Source: Pseudoalteromonas rubra
Lineage (GTDB): Bacteria > Pseudomonadota > Gammaproteobacteria > Enterobacterales > Alteromonadaceae
DNA: 64,000 bases
Direction: 5' to 3'
Assembly (NCBI RefSeq): GCF_001482385.1
Contig: NZ_CP013612.1
Coordinates: 186,001 to 250,000, forward strand
Shown here: positions 34,255-42,309 of the stretch, one piece after another
Layout: the number at the start of each line of letters is the position of its first letter
How positions within the stretch are numbered: the stretch's first letter is position 1
Notes under the pieces: generated by a model
The model's input: the letters and a program-made list of their open reading frames with translations, nothing else
Told to the model about the DNA's origin: nothing
Database searches by the model: none
Made by a program: the position numbers and the translations under genes

Positions 34255-35748
34255 TTAGTTAACCGTAAATGCTTGTGACTTAACCAATGTTACCATGTGA
34301 TCAATGTCTGGCTTAAGCAGTCTGTCTTCTTCAAGTTTGGCGACTTTGCTGCGGATCAGCGCAAAGTTTTCTTCGATCAGGTCTGAGCAGGTATTAGGTC
34401 GTCTGAACTCAATGGCCTGGGCTGCATACATCAGCTCAATGGCAAAGATTTTATCCAGGTTACCCAGGATCTGGTTCAGTTTACGACCTGAAATACTACC
34501 CATAGATACGTGGTCTTCCTGGCCCATAGAGGTTGGTACACTGTCTGCCGATGGTGGGAAACACAGTGATTTGTTCTCGGTAACCAGGGCTGCGGTGGTG
34601 TACTGCGGGATCATCATGCCCGAGTTGAGGCCGCCAGAGGTCGTTAATAAGCGTGGCAGGCCATGCAAACCTTCAAGTAGCAAATAACAACGACGATCTG
34701 AAATATTGCCCAGTTCCGCAGCGGCGATTGACGCGTAATCCAGTACCATGGCCAGAGGCTGACCGTGGAAACTACCACCTGAGATAGCTTCTTCGCTGCT
34801 GATCACAATGGGGTTGTCAGTGACTGAGTTCATTTCAATTTCAGCCAGCTCTTTCAGGTGGTTGTAGGCGTTACGAGATGCACCATGTACTTGTGGAATA
34901 CAGCGTAGTGAGTACGGGTCCTGTACGCGGTCACATTCTTCGTGGTCCGCCATATTCTGAGAATCCTTAAAGAAGCGGCGCATGCGCTTGGCCACTTCCA
35001 GGTTACCAGCGAAAGCTCGGATCTGGTGCAGCTCTTCACGGAATGGCGACTGACTGCCCTGCATGCCTTCAATACTCATTGCACCGGCCAGATCTGCCAG
35101 GTCCAGCAAATAGCGCATTTTCGTAAGCGCTGTGATGGCATGTGACAGAATAAACTGAGTACCATTGATCAGGGCCAGACCTTCTTTTGCATGCAGCTCC
35201 ATTGGTTCAAGGCCGTGTTCTTTCAGCGCTTCGGCTGCGGGTACGATTTTGTCTCTCTGCCAGAATTCACCTTCGCCCAGTAAAGGCAGGAATAAGTGAG
35301 ACAGAGGCGCAAGGTCGCCTGATGCGCCTACGGAGCCTTGCTCTGGTACGACTGGGATTAGGTCCAGCTCAATGAACTTTAGCATCCGCTCGACGGTTTC
35401 CAGGCGGATACCTGAGAAACCCTGGCTCAGTGCATGGACTTTGGTGATCAGCATGAGTTTAGAGATCGGCTTAGCAATTGGTTCGCCAACCCCAACGGCA
35501 TGGGTGATAAGCAGGTTTTTTTGCAGCAGATTGGTTTCTTCTGGTGAGATTTGCGTGTCGCACAGCGGGCCAAAGCCTGTGTTAATACCGTACACAGCCT
35601 CGTCGGATGCGGCCATCACGTCAACATTGCTACGGCTGGTGTTGATTTTATCCAGCGCTTCCTGACACAGCTCGGCTTTAATGCTGCCATCGGCAATGCC
35701 GTTGACTGTGTCCAGGTCCAGACGATCGATACCATATCTAAACGTCAT
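34255..35748 (-). CDS. hutH: Histidine ammonia-lyase
   Basis: This enzyme deaminates L-histidine to urocanate in the cytoplasm, the first step of the hut pathway. The MIO cofactor is formed from Ala142-Ser143-Gly144 in GSVGASGDLAPLSH. Other family blocks are YGINTGFGPL, LINGTQ, QDPYSLRCIPQVHGA and NPIVI. The 497 residues are close to the usual 500-510. TAGGAGAATAAA precedes the ATG. It is the promoter-proximal gene of the hutH-hutU unit. hutI, hutG and a HutC-type repressor are not within view. Confidence 0.97.
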   Translation of the reverse strand: MTFRYGIDRLDLDTVNGIADGSIKAELCQEALDKINTSRSNVDVMAASDEAVYGINTGFGPLCDTQISPEETNLLQKNLLITHAVGVGEPIAKPISKLMLITKVHALSQGFSGIRLETVERMLKFIELDLIPVVPEQGSVGASGDLAPLSHLFLPLLGEGEFWQRDKIVPAAEALKEHGLEPMELHAKEGLALINGTQFILSHAITALTKMRYLLDLADLAGAMSIEGMQGSQSPFREELHQIRAFAGNLEVAKRMRRFFKDSQNMADHEECDRVQDPYSLRCIPQVHGASRNAYNHLKELAEIEMNSVTDNPIVISSEEAISGGSFHGQPLAMVLDYASIAAAELGNISDRRCYLLLEGLHGLPRLLTTSGGLNSGMMIPQYTTAALVTENKSLCFPPSADSVPTSMGQEDHVSMGSISGRKLNQILGNLDKIFAIELMYAAQAIEFRRPNTCSDLIEENFALIRSKVAKLEEDRLLKPDIDHMVTLVKSQAFTVN

Positions 35749-35838
35749 TTTATTCTCCTAAATATCATCTTGTTACATGCAGATGTTGTTTTTATCCCGC
35801 AATCCTAACTTGCTGTGGTAGTTTTATAAATGCATAAT

Positions 35839-35882
35839 TATCGTAATTCATTCCGGTATTATCGAACTAAAAGTATCGAACT
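35839..35882. promoter_or_regulatory. TATCG-type repeats between hutH and the LysR gene
   Basis: TATCGAACT occurs at 35860 and 35874 (14-base period), with a related TATCGTAAT at 35839, in the 152-base gap between divergent hutH and the LysR regulator. They may be regulator sites. They lack an obvious T-N11-A dyad, so the assignment is tentative. Confidence 0.35.
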
Positions 35883-35900
35883 CAATGAGGTGAGTATTTA

Positions 35901-36836
35901 ATGCAGGTACAAGACGTTGATTTAAGGCTGCTGCGGATCTTTGTCGCCATTGTGGAGTGTGGTGGCCTGTCGGCCGCTGAGTCGCGCCTGAATATAGGCC
36001 GTTCAACCATTAGTTCGCATCTATCGGACCTGGAAGTTCGTCTGGGTCTGAAACTATGCAAACGCGGGCGCAGTGGTTTTGAGTTGACCGAGCCGGGCAG
36101 GGTGACCTATCAGGCATCTTTAGAGCTGTTACAGCAATGCGAAGCGTTTGCCAGCACAGTGGCCAGTTCTAAAAACGAGCTTTCAGGACGGGTAACCATT
36201 GCCACCATAGATACTATGGTCAGCGATCCCCGTTGCGGCGTGGCACGGGCCATTTCGGCACTCAAGGCGCGTGGGGGTAATATCCAGTTTGATATCCATG
36301 TATGTGAAGCCCGTGAAGTTGAAACTTCTGTGGTGAACGGGCGCTCTCTGGTGGGGCTGGGTGTGAGCCGCCATCAGCTGCGTGGCCTGGATTATTACCC
36401 GCTGCATAATGAGTACAACTATTTATACTGTGCGCAGGGGCATCCCTTGTTTGATTTGATAGAAAGTGATTTGGTGGAAGGTAATGTGGCCAAAAGCGAC
36501 AGTGAAAAATTAGAGGCATTACTTGCCGAAGCTGAAGTGATCACCAGTAACTACCTGCGCGATAAAGAGGTGCGTAATGATGGCCTCAACTATCAAAACA
36601 GCGCCATTGCCTATCATGACGAAGGCATTGCCCATTTAATTCTCTCCGGCGAGTTTATCGGTTACCTGCCCGAGCACTACGCCAGCTACTGGGTTGATAA
36701 AGGTATATTCAGAGCCATACAGCCAGAAAAATACGCCTATCAGATCCCAGTGATGCTGATCACGTCAAAAAGCAATACGGCATCGCCCTTAGCCGAGGCT
36801 TTAATTGAAGAGATAAAGCGGGTGCATGCAAATTAG
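35901..36836 (+). CDS. LysR-family regulator, probably of hut genes
   Basis: Residues 1-65 are a LysR winged helix (DLRLLRIFVAIVECGGLSAAESRLNIGRSTISSHLSDLEVRLGLKLCKRGRSGFELTEPG), followed by a linker helix and a periplasmic-binding-protein-like effector domain. The 311 residues are standard. It is divergent from hutH with a shared control region, the usual place for a pathway-specific LysR activator, so it is a candidate regulator of histidine use. Many gammaproteobacteria instead use the GntR-type HutC. The effector is unknown; urocanate or histidine is a guess. Confidence 0.85.
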   Translation: MQVQDVDLRLLRIFVAIVECGGLSAAESRLNIGRSTISSHLSDLEVRLGLKLCKRGRSGFELTEPGRVTYQASLELLQQCEAFASTVASSKNELSGRVTIATIDTMVSDPRCGVARAISALKARGGNIQFDIHVCEAREVETSVVNGRSLVGLGVSRHQLRGLDYYPLHNEYNYLYCAQGHPLFDLIESDLVEGNVAKSDSEKLEALLAEAEVITSNYLRDKEVRNDGLNYQNSAIAYHDEGIAHLILSGEFIGYLPEHYASYWVDKGIFRAIQPEKYAYQIPVMLITSKSNTASPLAEALIEEIKRVHAN

Positions 36837-36854
36837 CATGCTTGCACAAAAAAT

Positions 36855-36883
36855 AATGCCAGTCAGTTTTGTTGACTGGCATT
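36855..36883 (+). terminator. Terminator after the LysR gene
   Basis: An 11-bp perfect stem (AATGCCAGTCA / TGACTGGCATT) with a 7-base loop lies 18 bases past the LysR stop and before the convergent membrane-protein gene. It is likely bidirectional. Confidence 0.75.
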
Positions 36884-36908
36884 TGGTGGTTGAATGTCTA
36901 AATCTGGT

Positions 36909-37508
36909 TTAAGATGCGCGGGATGCCTGAGTACCACCCTCTCTTGCGGACAGGATCATCATGGTCAGCAGTGCGCCACAACATAGTGCCCAGGCTATAT
37001 AAATTAGTCCCTCAAAATTATCATAGATAAAGGTCCAGGATTTCATTTCAAAGTAAGACCAGGCGATATTTTCTAATAGCGCAAGCAAATAAATGAACGA
37101 AGTGTACATATAGAGCCAGTGGAAAACACCATCGAAGTGAGTGAGCTGTATGTTAGGTGAATTGGATAATTTCCTGGAAAGTTGCACTCTGAAAATCAAT
37201 ACTATTACGATTGCTAAACTAATTAATAACTGAATCCCATAGATCATTGTTCCTTGTAATAGTTTGTTTTCTGCAGGTGTCATGTAGTCAATTAGTCCGG
37301 TTTCAAATATGACAGGTGAAAGCGCCGTCAAAATAAAGATAAAACTGGATATATGAGTCATATTTATATCTTTTTTATAGTGACCATATACAATTCCTGC
37401 ACCTAAAAGAATCAAGTACAGCGGTGTTACAATTGTGGGATTCCACAATTGAATATAGAAAATTGCCATTGCAGCTATGCTAATTAAAATTAGGTTTGAG
37501 AGTTTCAT
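36909..37508 (-). CDS. Membrane protein of the xKPPR-repeat operon
   Basis: The 199-residue protein has about five or six hydrophobic segments (for example residues 4-20, 26-42, 52-70, 86-106, 130-148 and 170-188) and no catalytic motif I recognise. It starts three bases after the stop of the repeat-peptide gene, so the two are almost certainly co-translated. The link suggests it handles the repeat protein, for instance as an exporter, immunity protein or anchor, but no known transporter signature is visible. Its AT content is higher than that of flanking hut genes, as is the whole three-gene unit. Confidence 0.7.
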   Translation of the reverse strand: MKLSNLILISIAAMAIFYIQLWNPTIVTPLYLILLGAGIVYGHYKKDINMTHISSFIFILTALSPVIFETGLIDYMTPAENKLLQGTMIYGIQLLISLAIVIVLIFRVQLSRKLSNSPNIQLTHFDGVFHWLYMYTSFIYLLALLENIAWSYFEMKSWTFIYDNFEGLIYIAWALCCGALLTMMILSAREGGTQASRAS

Positions 37509-37511
37509 TTA

Positions 37512-38216
37512 CTATCCTTGAGAACTTTCTACCGGAATAATGGGATCTGAGTCGATGTGTATTCGAGCAACTCTAGGAGGTTTGTATGCTCCGCTTCCAC
37601 CATATATACAATTACACATTTTTAGAGTCAGCTCTTGGCTAGCAGTAGAGTTTTTAGGAAAGGTTGGGGCAGATAACTCTCTCGCTACTCTTGGTGGTTT
37701 GTAGCCTGTAGTGCCTCCGGATATATAAGTGCAAATATCAGTCTCTATTCTGTTTGAATTTAGGCTTATTTTTGAATGGTCAGGCTTGGAGTTATTAGAT
37801 GAAAAACTAGCAATTTTTTCTCTGGGTGGCTTATATCCTGTACTGCCAGATATTGAGCTGCATGTGCGCTTAGAAAGCTCATGTATATTTTCTGTTTTAA
37901 GCGAAGACACCTGATATATACCTGCTGTCATAGAGCGAGGTGGTTTCTTCGCTGTAGTTCCACCCATTACTCCCATACTTAAATCTTCAGAAAGAACTTG
38001 CACGGCATTAACCTCACAAGCTCCAGGCCTGACCGGCTTATAAGGCCCTTTAGCACTTGGTTTATCAGACCGGTAGAGTCCGCAACCCGCCACAAACTTC
38101 TTTTGCCCACCAAGTAAACTCTTATCATTACTCAGGTCTCGACTCATTTTACGGTCAGTAAGTTTTACCAGAGAAGCCAATTTAGTTAGAAGTGTGAGTG
38201 GGCGTATCTTTTTCAT
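37512..38216 (-). CDS. Repeat protein with four G-rich xKPPR motifs; possible multi-core peptide precursor
   Basis: The 234-residue protein has no recognised domain. Four copies of a short motif occur at residues 82-94 (GVMGGTTAKKPPR), 119-132 (CSSISGSTGYKPPR), 162-176 (CTYISGGTTGYKPPR) and 201-215 (CNCIYGGSGAYKPPR). A diverged copy (GPYKPVRPG) lies near 57-65. Repeat spacing is 38-44 residues. The basic N-terminus MKKIRPLTLLTKLASL with a later LLGG at 34-37 recalls leader peptides of ribosomally made, modified peptides, and each repeat has GG or GS before its KPPR core. No modifying enzyme is nearby. The gene overlaps the upstream HTH gene by ATGA and precedes a membrane protein by three bases. 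Confidence 0.7.
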   Translation of the reverse strand: MKKIRPLTLLTKLASLVKLTDRKMSRDLSNDKSLLGGQKKFVAGCGLYRSDKPSAKGPYKPVRPGACEVNAVQVLSEDLSMGVMGGTTAKKPPRSMTAGIYQVSSLKTENIHELSKRTCSSISGSTGYKPPREKIASFSSNNSKPDHSKISLNSNRIETDICTYISGGTTGYKPPRVARELSAPTFPKNSTASQELTLKMCNCIYGGSGAYKPPRVARIHIDSDPIIPVESSQG

Positions 38217-38512
38217 TTTTCGTCATCCTGTAACTTTGACGCATCATGGCGGTTTAAACTGCCACTAATTTGTCTGATTTCATTGAGTAAAGATCGCGTA
38301 TCTATTTTGCATAGCATCAGCCAGCGAAAAAGCTGCCTGGATTTTATGTCACTGACACCCTGCTCATAGTTACTGATTGTTTTACGGTCGCACTCTAACT
38401 TTTTGGCCATCAGCTCCTGGGATATGCCGGCGTTTTTCCTCATTGCCTTTAAATCATCGCCATCAATCACGTCCTTTTTTCCTTTTTTATTGTAATGCGG
38501 AGACTTTTCCAC
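38213..38512 (-). CDS. Xre-family HTH regulator heading the repeat-peptide operon
   Basis: The protein has 99 residues with a clear Cro/CI-type helix-turn-helix (LKAMRKNAGISQELMAKKLECDRKTISNYEQGVSDI) at about 20-56. The frame has no ATG at its beginning; GTG at 38512 is the best start and no strong ribosome site is visible, so initiation could be leaderless or begin at an internal Met. Its stop overlaps the repeat-protein start (ATGA), giving translational coupling. It likely regulates its own operon. A second, divergent Xre gene lies 309 bases away. Confidence 0.75.
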   Translation of the reverse strand: MEKSPHYNKKGKKDVIDGDDLKAMRKNAGISQELMAKKLECDRKTISNYEQGVSDIKSRQLFRWLMLCKIDTRSLLNEIRQISGSLNRHDASKLQDDEK

Positions 38513-38589
38513 ATTCGAACGAACATAATCTTAACAAGAAAGTCGCAATGTTAATACAAAAAGGGAACATGTCAAACTGACGCAAGTTA

Positions 38590-38753
38590 GAGATATCAAG
38601 TTATCTCGTTGCAATAGCAACACTAACAGCCGTGCGGGACTGTGAGTTACACGATATTTCTTAACGTTAAAAAGGTCAACAGGGCGTTTACATTAGTTGC
38701 GATTTTTCTGACAGTTGAAACCAGGGATATACCTGAAACGGTATTTTTCAGGT
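38590..38753. promoter_or_regulatory. Intergenic region between divergent Xre genes, with two dyads
   Basis: The 309-base gap holds GAGATA-N6-TATCTC (38590-38607) and ACCTGAA-N9-TTCAGGT (38731-38753), plus a TTGC-N4-GCAA dyad near 38610. These are candidate operators for one or both flanking Xre proteins. The second could also act as a weak hairpin in the leader of the rightward gene. No gene is visible in the gap. Confidence 0.4.
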
Positions 38754-38821
38754 GTACTCTTTTAATAAATCAGGTCAGCATTTGGGCAAGCTGACACACA
38801 AACGTGTAAAAGGATTAGGCG

Positions 38822-39115
38822 ATGAAAAATGATGCGTTTGCCAGGAAACAGCGGATTGATAAACTGATGAGGCGATTGCAACGCAACCTGCGGCAATTAA
38901 GGTATAAAAATAAGCTCTCTCAGGCGCAGCTGGCTGCCAAGCTGAATGTTGATCAATCCACCATCAGCAATTTTGAATCGGGCCGCTCAGTGATGACCAT
39001 AGAGCTGGTATATGAGTTATACATACTGTTTGGCGATGACTTTTCCTGCCCAGATATGCTGTTTGCACAAGCCAAACCCGCTGAAACAACTGAGACGGAG
39101 CGGCTTCAGGATTAG
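38822..39115 (+). CDS. Small Xre-family HTH protein
   Basis: The 97-residue protein consists mainly of a Cro/CI-type HTH (LRQLRYKNKLSQAQLAAKLNVDQSTISNFESGRSVMTIELVYELYILFGDD) at about 22-75 with a short charged tail. It could be a standalone repressor. It is divergent from the operon with another Xre protein and the repeat peptide. The two regulators may control each other, like a phage-style switch, although no phage genes are present. AAAAGGATTAGGCG precedes the ATG. Confidence 0.8.
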   Translation: MKNDAFARKQRIDKLMRRLQRNLRQLRYKNKLSQAQLAAKLNVDQSTISNFESGRSVMTIELVYELYILFGDDFSCPDMLFAQAKPAETTETERLQD

Positions 39116-39226
39116 AGGCGATACCACAGCGCATCTTTAAACGAGTCAACTTAGCCCTGTATTTATATGCGTTATATGAGGTGCACTAAGTTGTGTGCTG
39201 TGCGAGCTCAACTAGAGAGCACGATA

Positions 39227-40333
39227 TTACCCAGCTCTCGCACTTTGCCTTGCCTCTGGCCTTGTGTTTTTAGTGTGTGCTCGCCAAAGCTGATCAAGCT
39301 TAGCCGGAAGTGCGAGCAACGCCACAAAGCAGGCACATATCAACAGATCCCAGTACCAATGTGCAGTGGTGTATTCATGGCTCCACGGCAGCAGAAAGTA
39401 AATCACTACGCAGTGAAAGGAAAAAACGGGCAGGGCATGCTGGCCGATAAATACCGGATATCTGAGCGTAAAGAACCACCGAAAACGACGCATCAAATGC
39501 ATTACCAGATACACGCTCAATAGCAGGTTAAACTGATAGAGCAAAGAGGCGCTGCCGTGGCCAGCATAATAGGGCCGCATTAATTGTGGATAGCCATGCT
39601 TGAGCAGTAAAAAGAAGCCTATACCGCTCAATAGCAACACCCGTACCGCAGGTGTAAATGTAAAGGTATGGCTTTTATCAAACTTCAGATAACTCAGCAC
39701 AACCCCCATAAAAAAGTATATCTGCCAGGCGAATGGGTCAAAGTGACTTACGTTTAACTTGATGTCATTAAACACCAGACTAAATGGGCTTGTTAAAAAT
39801 TCTGCGGTGACAAACTGGGCCAGCAACCAGACTAAAAACGAAACTTTCACGACATACATCAGTTTACCTTGTTTGAGGGCCACAATAGCCAAAGGTAGAA
39901 ATACCATAGGCACTAAATAGAGGATCAGGATATCGTGAAAGCCCGGGTGCTCGAGTAGTAAGATGGCCGACAAGGCGCTATGTAATGGATTGCTAAACCA
40001 GTTAGCAGCATTGAAAAACCCCGACCAGTGCGTGATATATAAAGGAAGTGAAAGGACCAGCGAAAAGCAAACCAGGATGGCACTCAAATGAAATCCATAA
40101 ATCACCAGACAACGCCGCCACACTTTACGCCGCAACTCGGTGCGATTGTTTTCCAGCCGACCATATACCAGATAAGCAACAAACCCGGATAAAAACACAA
40201 ACCCCTCGGCCGCTGAGACAAATCCCAGCGGCGTGCGGGTAAATTGCGTGACAAAACTGCCAAACAAGTGGTTGCAGGCAATAACGATAAGCAGCCAGCC
40301 TCTGAGGCCATCATAGCTTAAATCTCGGCTCAT
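39227..40333 (-). CDS. OpgC-like membrane acyltransferase
   Basis: The 368-residue inner-membrane protein has about ten hydrophobic segments and the OpgC opening SYDGLRGWLLIVIACNHLFG with the FVSAAEGFVFLSGFVAYLVYGR block. OpgC proteins transfer succinyl or related groups to periplasmic glucans. Relatives in marine bacteria act on unknown glycans. No opgG/opgH genes are in view. AGGAGAGAAC precedes the ATG. The 660-base gap downstream toward the metalloprotease gene holds no gene that I can support. It ends in a long inverted-repeat element. Confidence 0.85.
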   Translation of the reverse strand: MSRDLSYDGLRGWLLIVIACNHLFGSFVTQFTRTPLGFVSAAEGFVFLSGFVAYLVYGRLENNRTELRRKVWRRCLVIYGFHLSAILVCFSLVLSLPLYITHWSGFFNAANWFSNPLHSALSAILLLEHPGFHDILILYLVPMVFLPLAIVALKQGKLMYVVKVSFLVWLLAQFVTAEFLTSPFSLVFNDIKLNVSHFDPFAWQIYFFMGVVLSYLKFDKSHTFTFTPAVRVLLLSGIGFFLLLKHGYPQLMRPYYAGHGSASLLYQFNLLLSVYLVMHLMRRFRWFFTLRYPVFIGQHALPVFSFHCVVIYFLLPWSHEYTTAHWYWDLLICACFVALLALPAKLDQLWRAHTKNTRPEARQSARAG

Positions 40334-40834
40334 GTTCTCTCCTTAAACCTCAACGGCACAATGGGTAAATGGGGAGCTGATATTGCCGATTTACAGATTT
40401 AGGTACCATTGACCAGTGATATATTTATTATTAGGTACAAAACTTATCGTATAGGCTAGGGAAGCACAATTGAGATTCTTTAATTTGACTCACTGTGTAG
40501 CTGGTATTCGGGTGAGTACAGGCACCTGATAGCTTGGCAAATGCCCCGGTCTGACTTGAATATACTGGCGTTTACCATAGGTTTGAGCGGCTTGTGCGTG
40601 GTTACATATCCCAGAACGACCGGCGCGATACCAATAATTTGATGGTGTAACAGGAAAAAGTGCTCAAACCTGAATGCGGTTCACGCGCAGGTTGACAGTG
40701 AGATTGCCGGAGTAAAAACTCAAATGTGTGAAACAGGCTGGATACTAACTTGCGCTAGCATCCAGCTTTTGATTTCACTTTTGGCCCATCACCAGTTAAC
40801 ACTGGAAGTTGTCAGGCCAATCAGATTACGCGTT

Positions 40835-40996
40835 ATACCAATTTGCTTAATTAAGTGATCTATTTTGAGGCGAGAAAATAGGGTCGATAACAAGGCGAAA
40901 ATTTTGCTATTTAGTTGTTCTAAATGAGAAATTTTTAACACTGTTAGCGTCCTATTTGCTCCTTCAAATAGACCAGGTATTAAGTGAAATTGGTAT
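40835..40996. repeat. 162-bp inverted-repeat (MITE-like) intergenic element
   Basis: Ends read ATACCAATTT...CTTAAT on the left and ATTAAG...AAATTGGTAT on the right, an imperfect terminal inverted repeat of about 17 bases. Inner arms GATCTATTTTGAGG and CTTCAAATAGACC also pair. The whole can fold into one long hairpin. Its right end runs into the stop codon of the metalloprotease gene. Similar elements, as far as I recall, are abundant in Pseudoalteromonas genomes. The preceding stretch 40334-40834 shows nothing recognisable. Confidence 0.7.
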
Positions 40997-42309
40997 TATA
41001 TCATCGCTATAGTTGAAACCAGCGCTGCAATATTCAAACAACGCTCAGGGCGTATCAGGTTTGTATGTGTTTGCTCCAGTTCATCAAGCTGATGGCAGCT
41101 GGCAACATCATTGCCCTGTAAGTTGATTGTTGAGTCGGAAGATAACTGATACAAGGCGTCAAGGTTAACGATCCGGTTATCACTCAAATCAATAAACGGT
41201 GATTCAACGACTGGCCATCCTACCGGAGTTGGTCTGACGATGGTTGAGTGTAAACCTGTGATGCCCTCGAGGCCATCAATAGAGCCAATATCAGATGCCG
41301 CACAACTGATACTCGTAATGCGATTGATATCGTACAAACTACTACCAGGCGTGTAGGGGTAAGTCTGTGAGATACACGCGCGTAAATTTGAATCACTGTA
41401 ATTCAGCGTGTGTACGTCTGGTGTCGCGTGAGCGGCGAAATTAGTACGAAAATCTCTTATCGTTCTGGCTGCATTCCCCAGCAGCGCATTACCACAAGGG
41501 CTGGCGGAGCCATTTTCGCCGCAGGCAACATCGACTACGTCCGGGTTGGAAAAAATACCCACAAAGGTTGTCGCGTTGCGTCGACTCCAGTATTGCAAGT
41601 AGTTCCCGACCATGATGGTACCATATTCACCATCATCACGTACTTCGTCTTCGGAAGAGTCTCCAACAGAAGCCAGGGAGACAATTCGTCCCCATCCTTT
41701 AGAGTATGAATGGTAACTCGAATTATGACTTGTGCTGCCCAGTGCTTCGGCAACCTGAATACCGTGAGATAAGCCGAAAACATGGCCAAGTTCGTGGGCA
41801 AATGTATCTGTGCTACAGTCGTAGTCAACGATGACGGTAGAATCCATAAAGTCCACCGCATTAATTTCATTCATATTTGTGCTGACTGTATTGGCGATTC
41901 CGCAGTAAGCTTGTCTGTCGTCACCTGTCAGGCCATTGTCTAATCTCGGGACTACGGCAATGGTATAATCGGCACCAATCTCATCGGCTCTGTTTTCAAG
42001 GTTATTAAAACCATTGATTTCACGTCTCATATTGTTAAATATGACGCTTTCATCTGAGTCAGCAGCCATATCGCTCATGACTGTCTCAGCTGAGTATAAC
42101 CTCATGGCAATGTTTGAGTCGGAGAGCATTGTATTGGTCTCAAGAATCCATCGTTCCAGTTCGTCCCGAATGGTTTCTTCTGAGCGCCAGCTGGTGATCA
42201 GCGCGTCATCTACGACAAAGCGGACACCCACCTCTACATTTGCCAAAACGCTTGTGGAGGCTAAGCAGAGTCCTGAAATAACTGAGTTTATTATACTTTT
42301 TTTCATCAT
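40996..42309 (-). CDS. Secreted metzincin protease with C-terminal leucine-rich repeats
   Basis: The 437-residue exported protein has a signal peptide (residues 1-23), a metallopeptidase domain with the zinc motif HELGHVFGLSH at residues 172-182, and a Met-turn-like GTIMVGN. The end, from about residue 320, has a short LRR array of the internalin/SDS22 kind (ITSISCAASDIGSIDGLEGITGL; FIDLSDNRIVNLDALYQL). The catalytic part is a reprolysin/pappalysin-like metzincin that should cut proteins outside the cell. No N-terminal inhibitory prodomain is present, but a coupled upstream gene may provide it (ATGA overlap at 42306). The inverted-repeat element adjoins its stop. Confidence 0.85.
   Translation of the reverse strand: MMKKSIINSVISGLCLASTSVLANVEVGVRFVVDDALITSWRSEETIRDELERWILETNTMLSDSNIAMRLYSAETVMSDMAADSDESVIFNNMRREINGFNNLENRADEIGADYTIAVVPRLDNGLTGDDRQAYCGIANTVSTNMNEINAVDFMDSTVIVDYDCSTDTFAHELGHVFGLSHGIQVAEALGSTSHNSSYHSYSKGWGRIVSLASVGDSSEDEVRDDGEYGTIMVGNYLQYWSRRNATTFVGIFSNPDVVDVACGENGSASPCGNALLGNAARTIRDFRTNFAAHATPDVHTLNYSDSNLRACISQTYPYTPGSSLYDINRITSISCAASDIGSIDGLEGITGLHSTIVRPTPVGWPVVESPFIDLSDNRIVNLDALYQLSSDSTINLQGNDVASCHQLDELEQTHTNLIRPERCLNIAALVSTIAMI

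Noticed and set aside
36909..39115. Prophage remnant (two Xre genes back to back)
   Set aside because: The layout recalls a CI/Cro switch, but no integrase, replication or structural phage gene and no attachment repeats are present in the surrounding sequence.
40334..40834. Possible missed gene in the 500-base gap after the OpgC-like gene
   Set aside because: All frames are broken by stops and I found no coding-like stretch; only the inverted-repeat element at the right end is recognisable.
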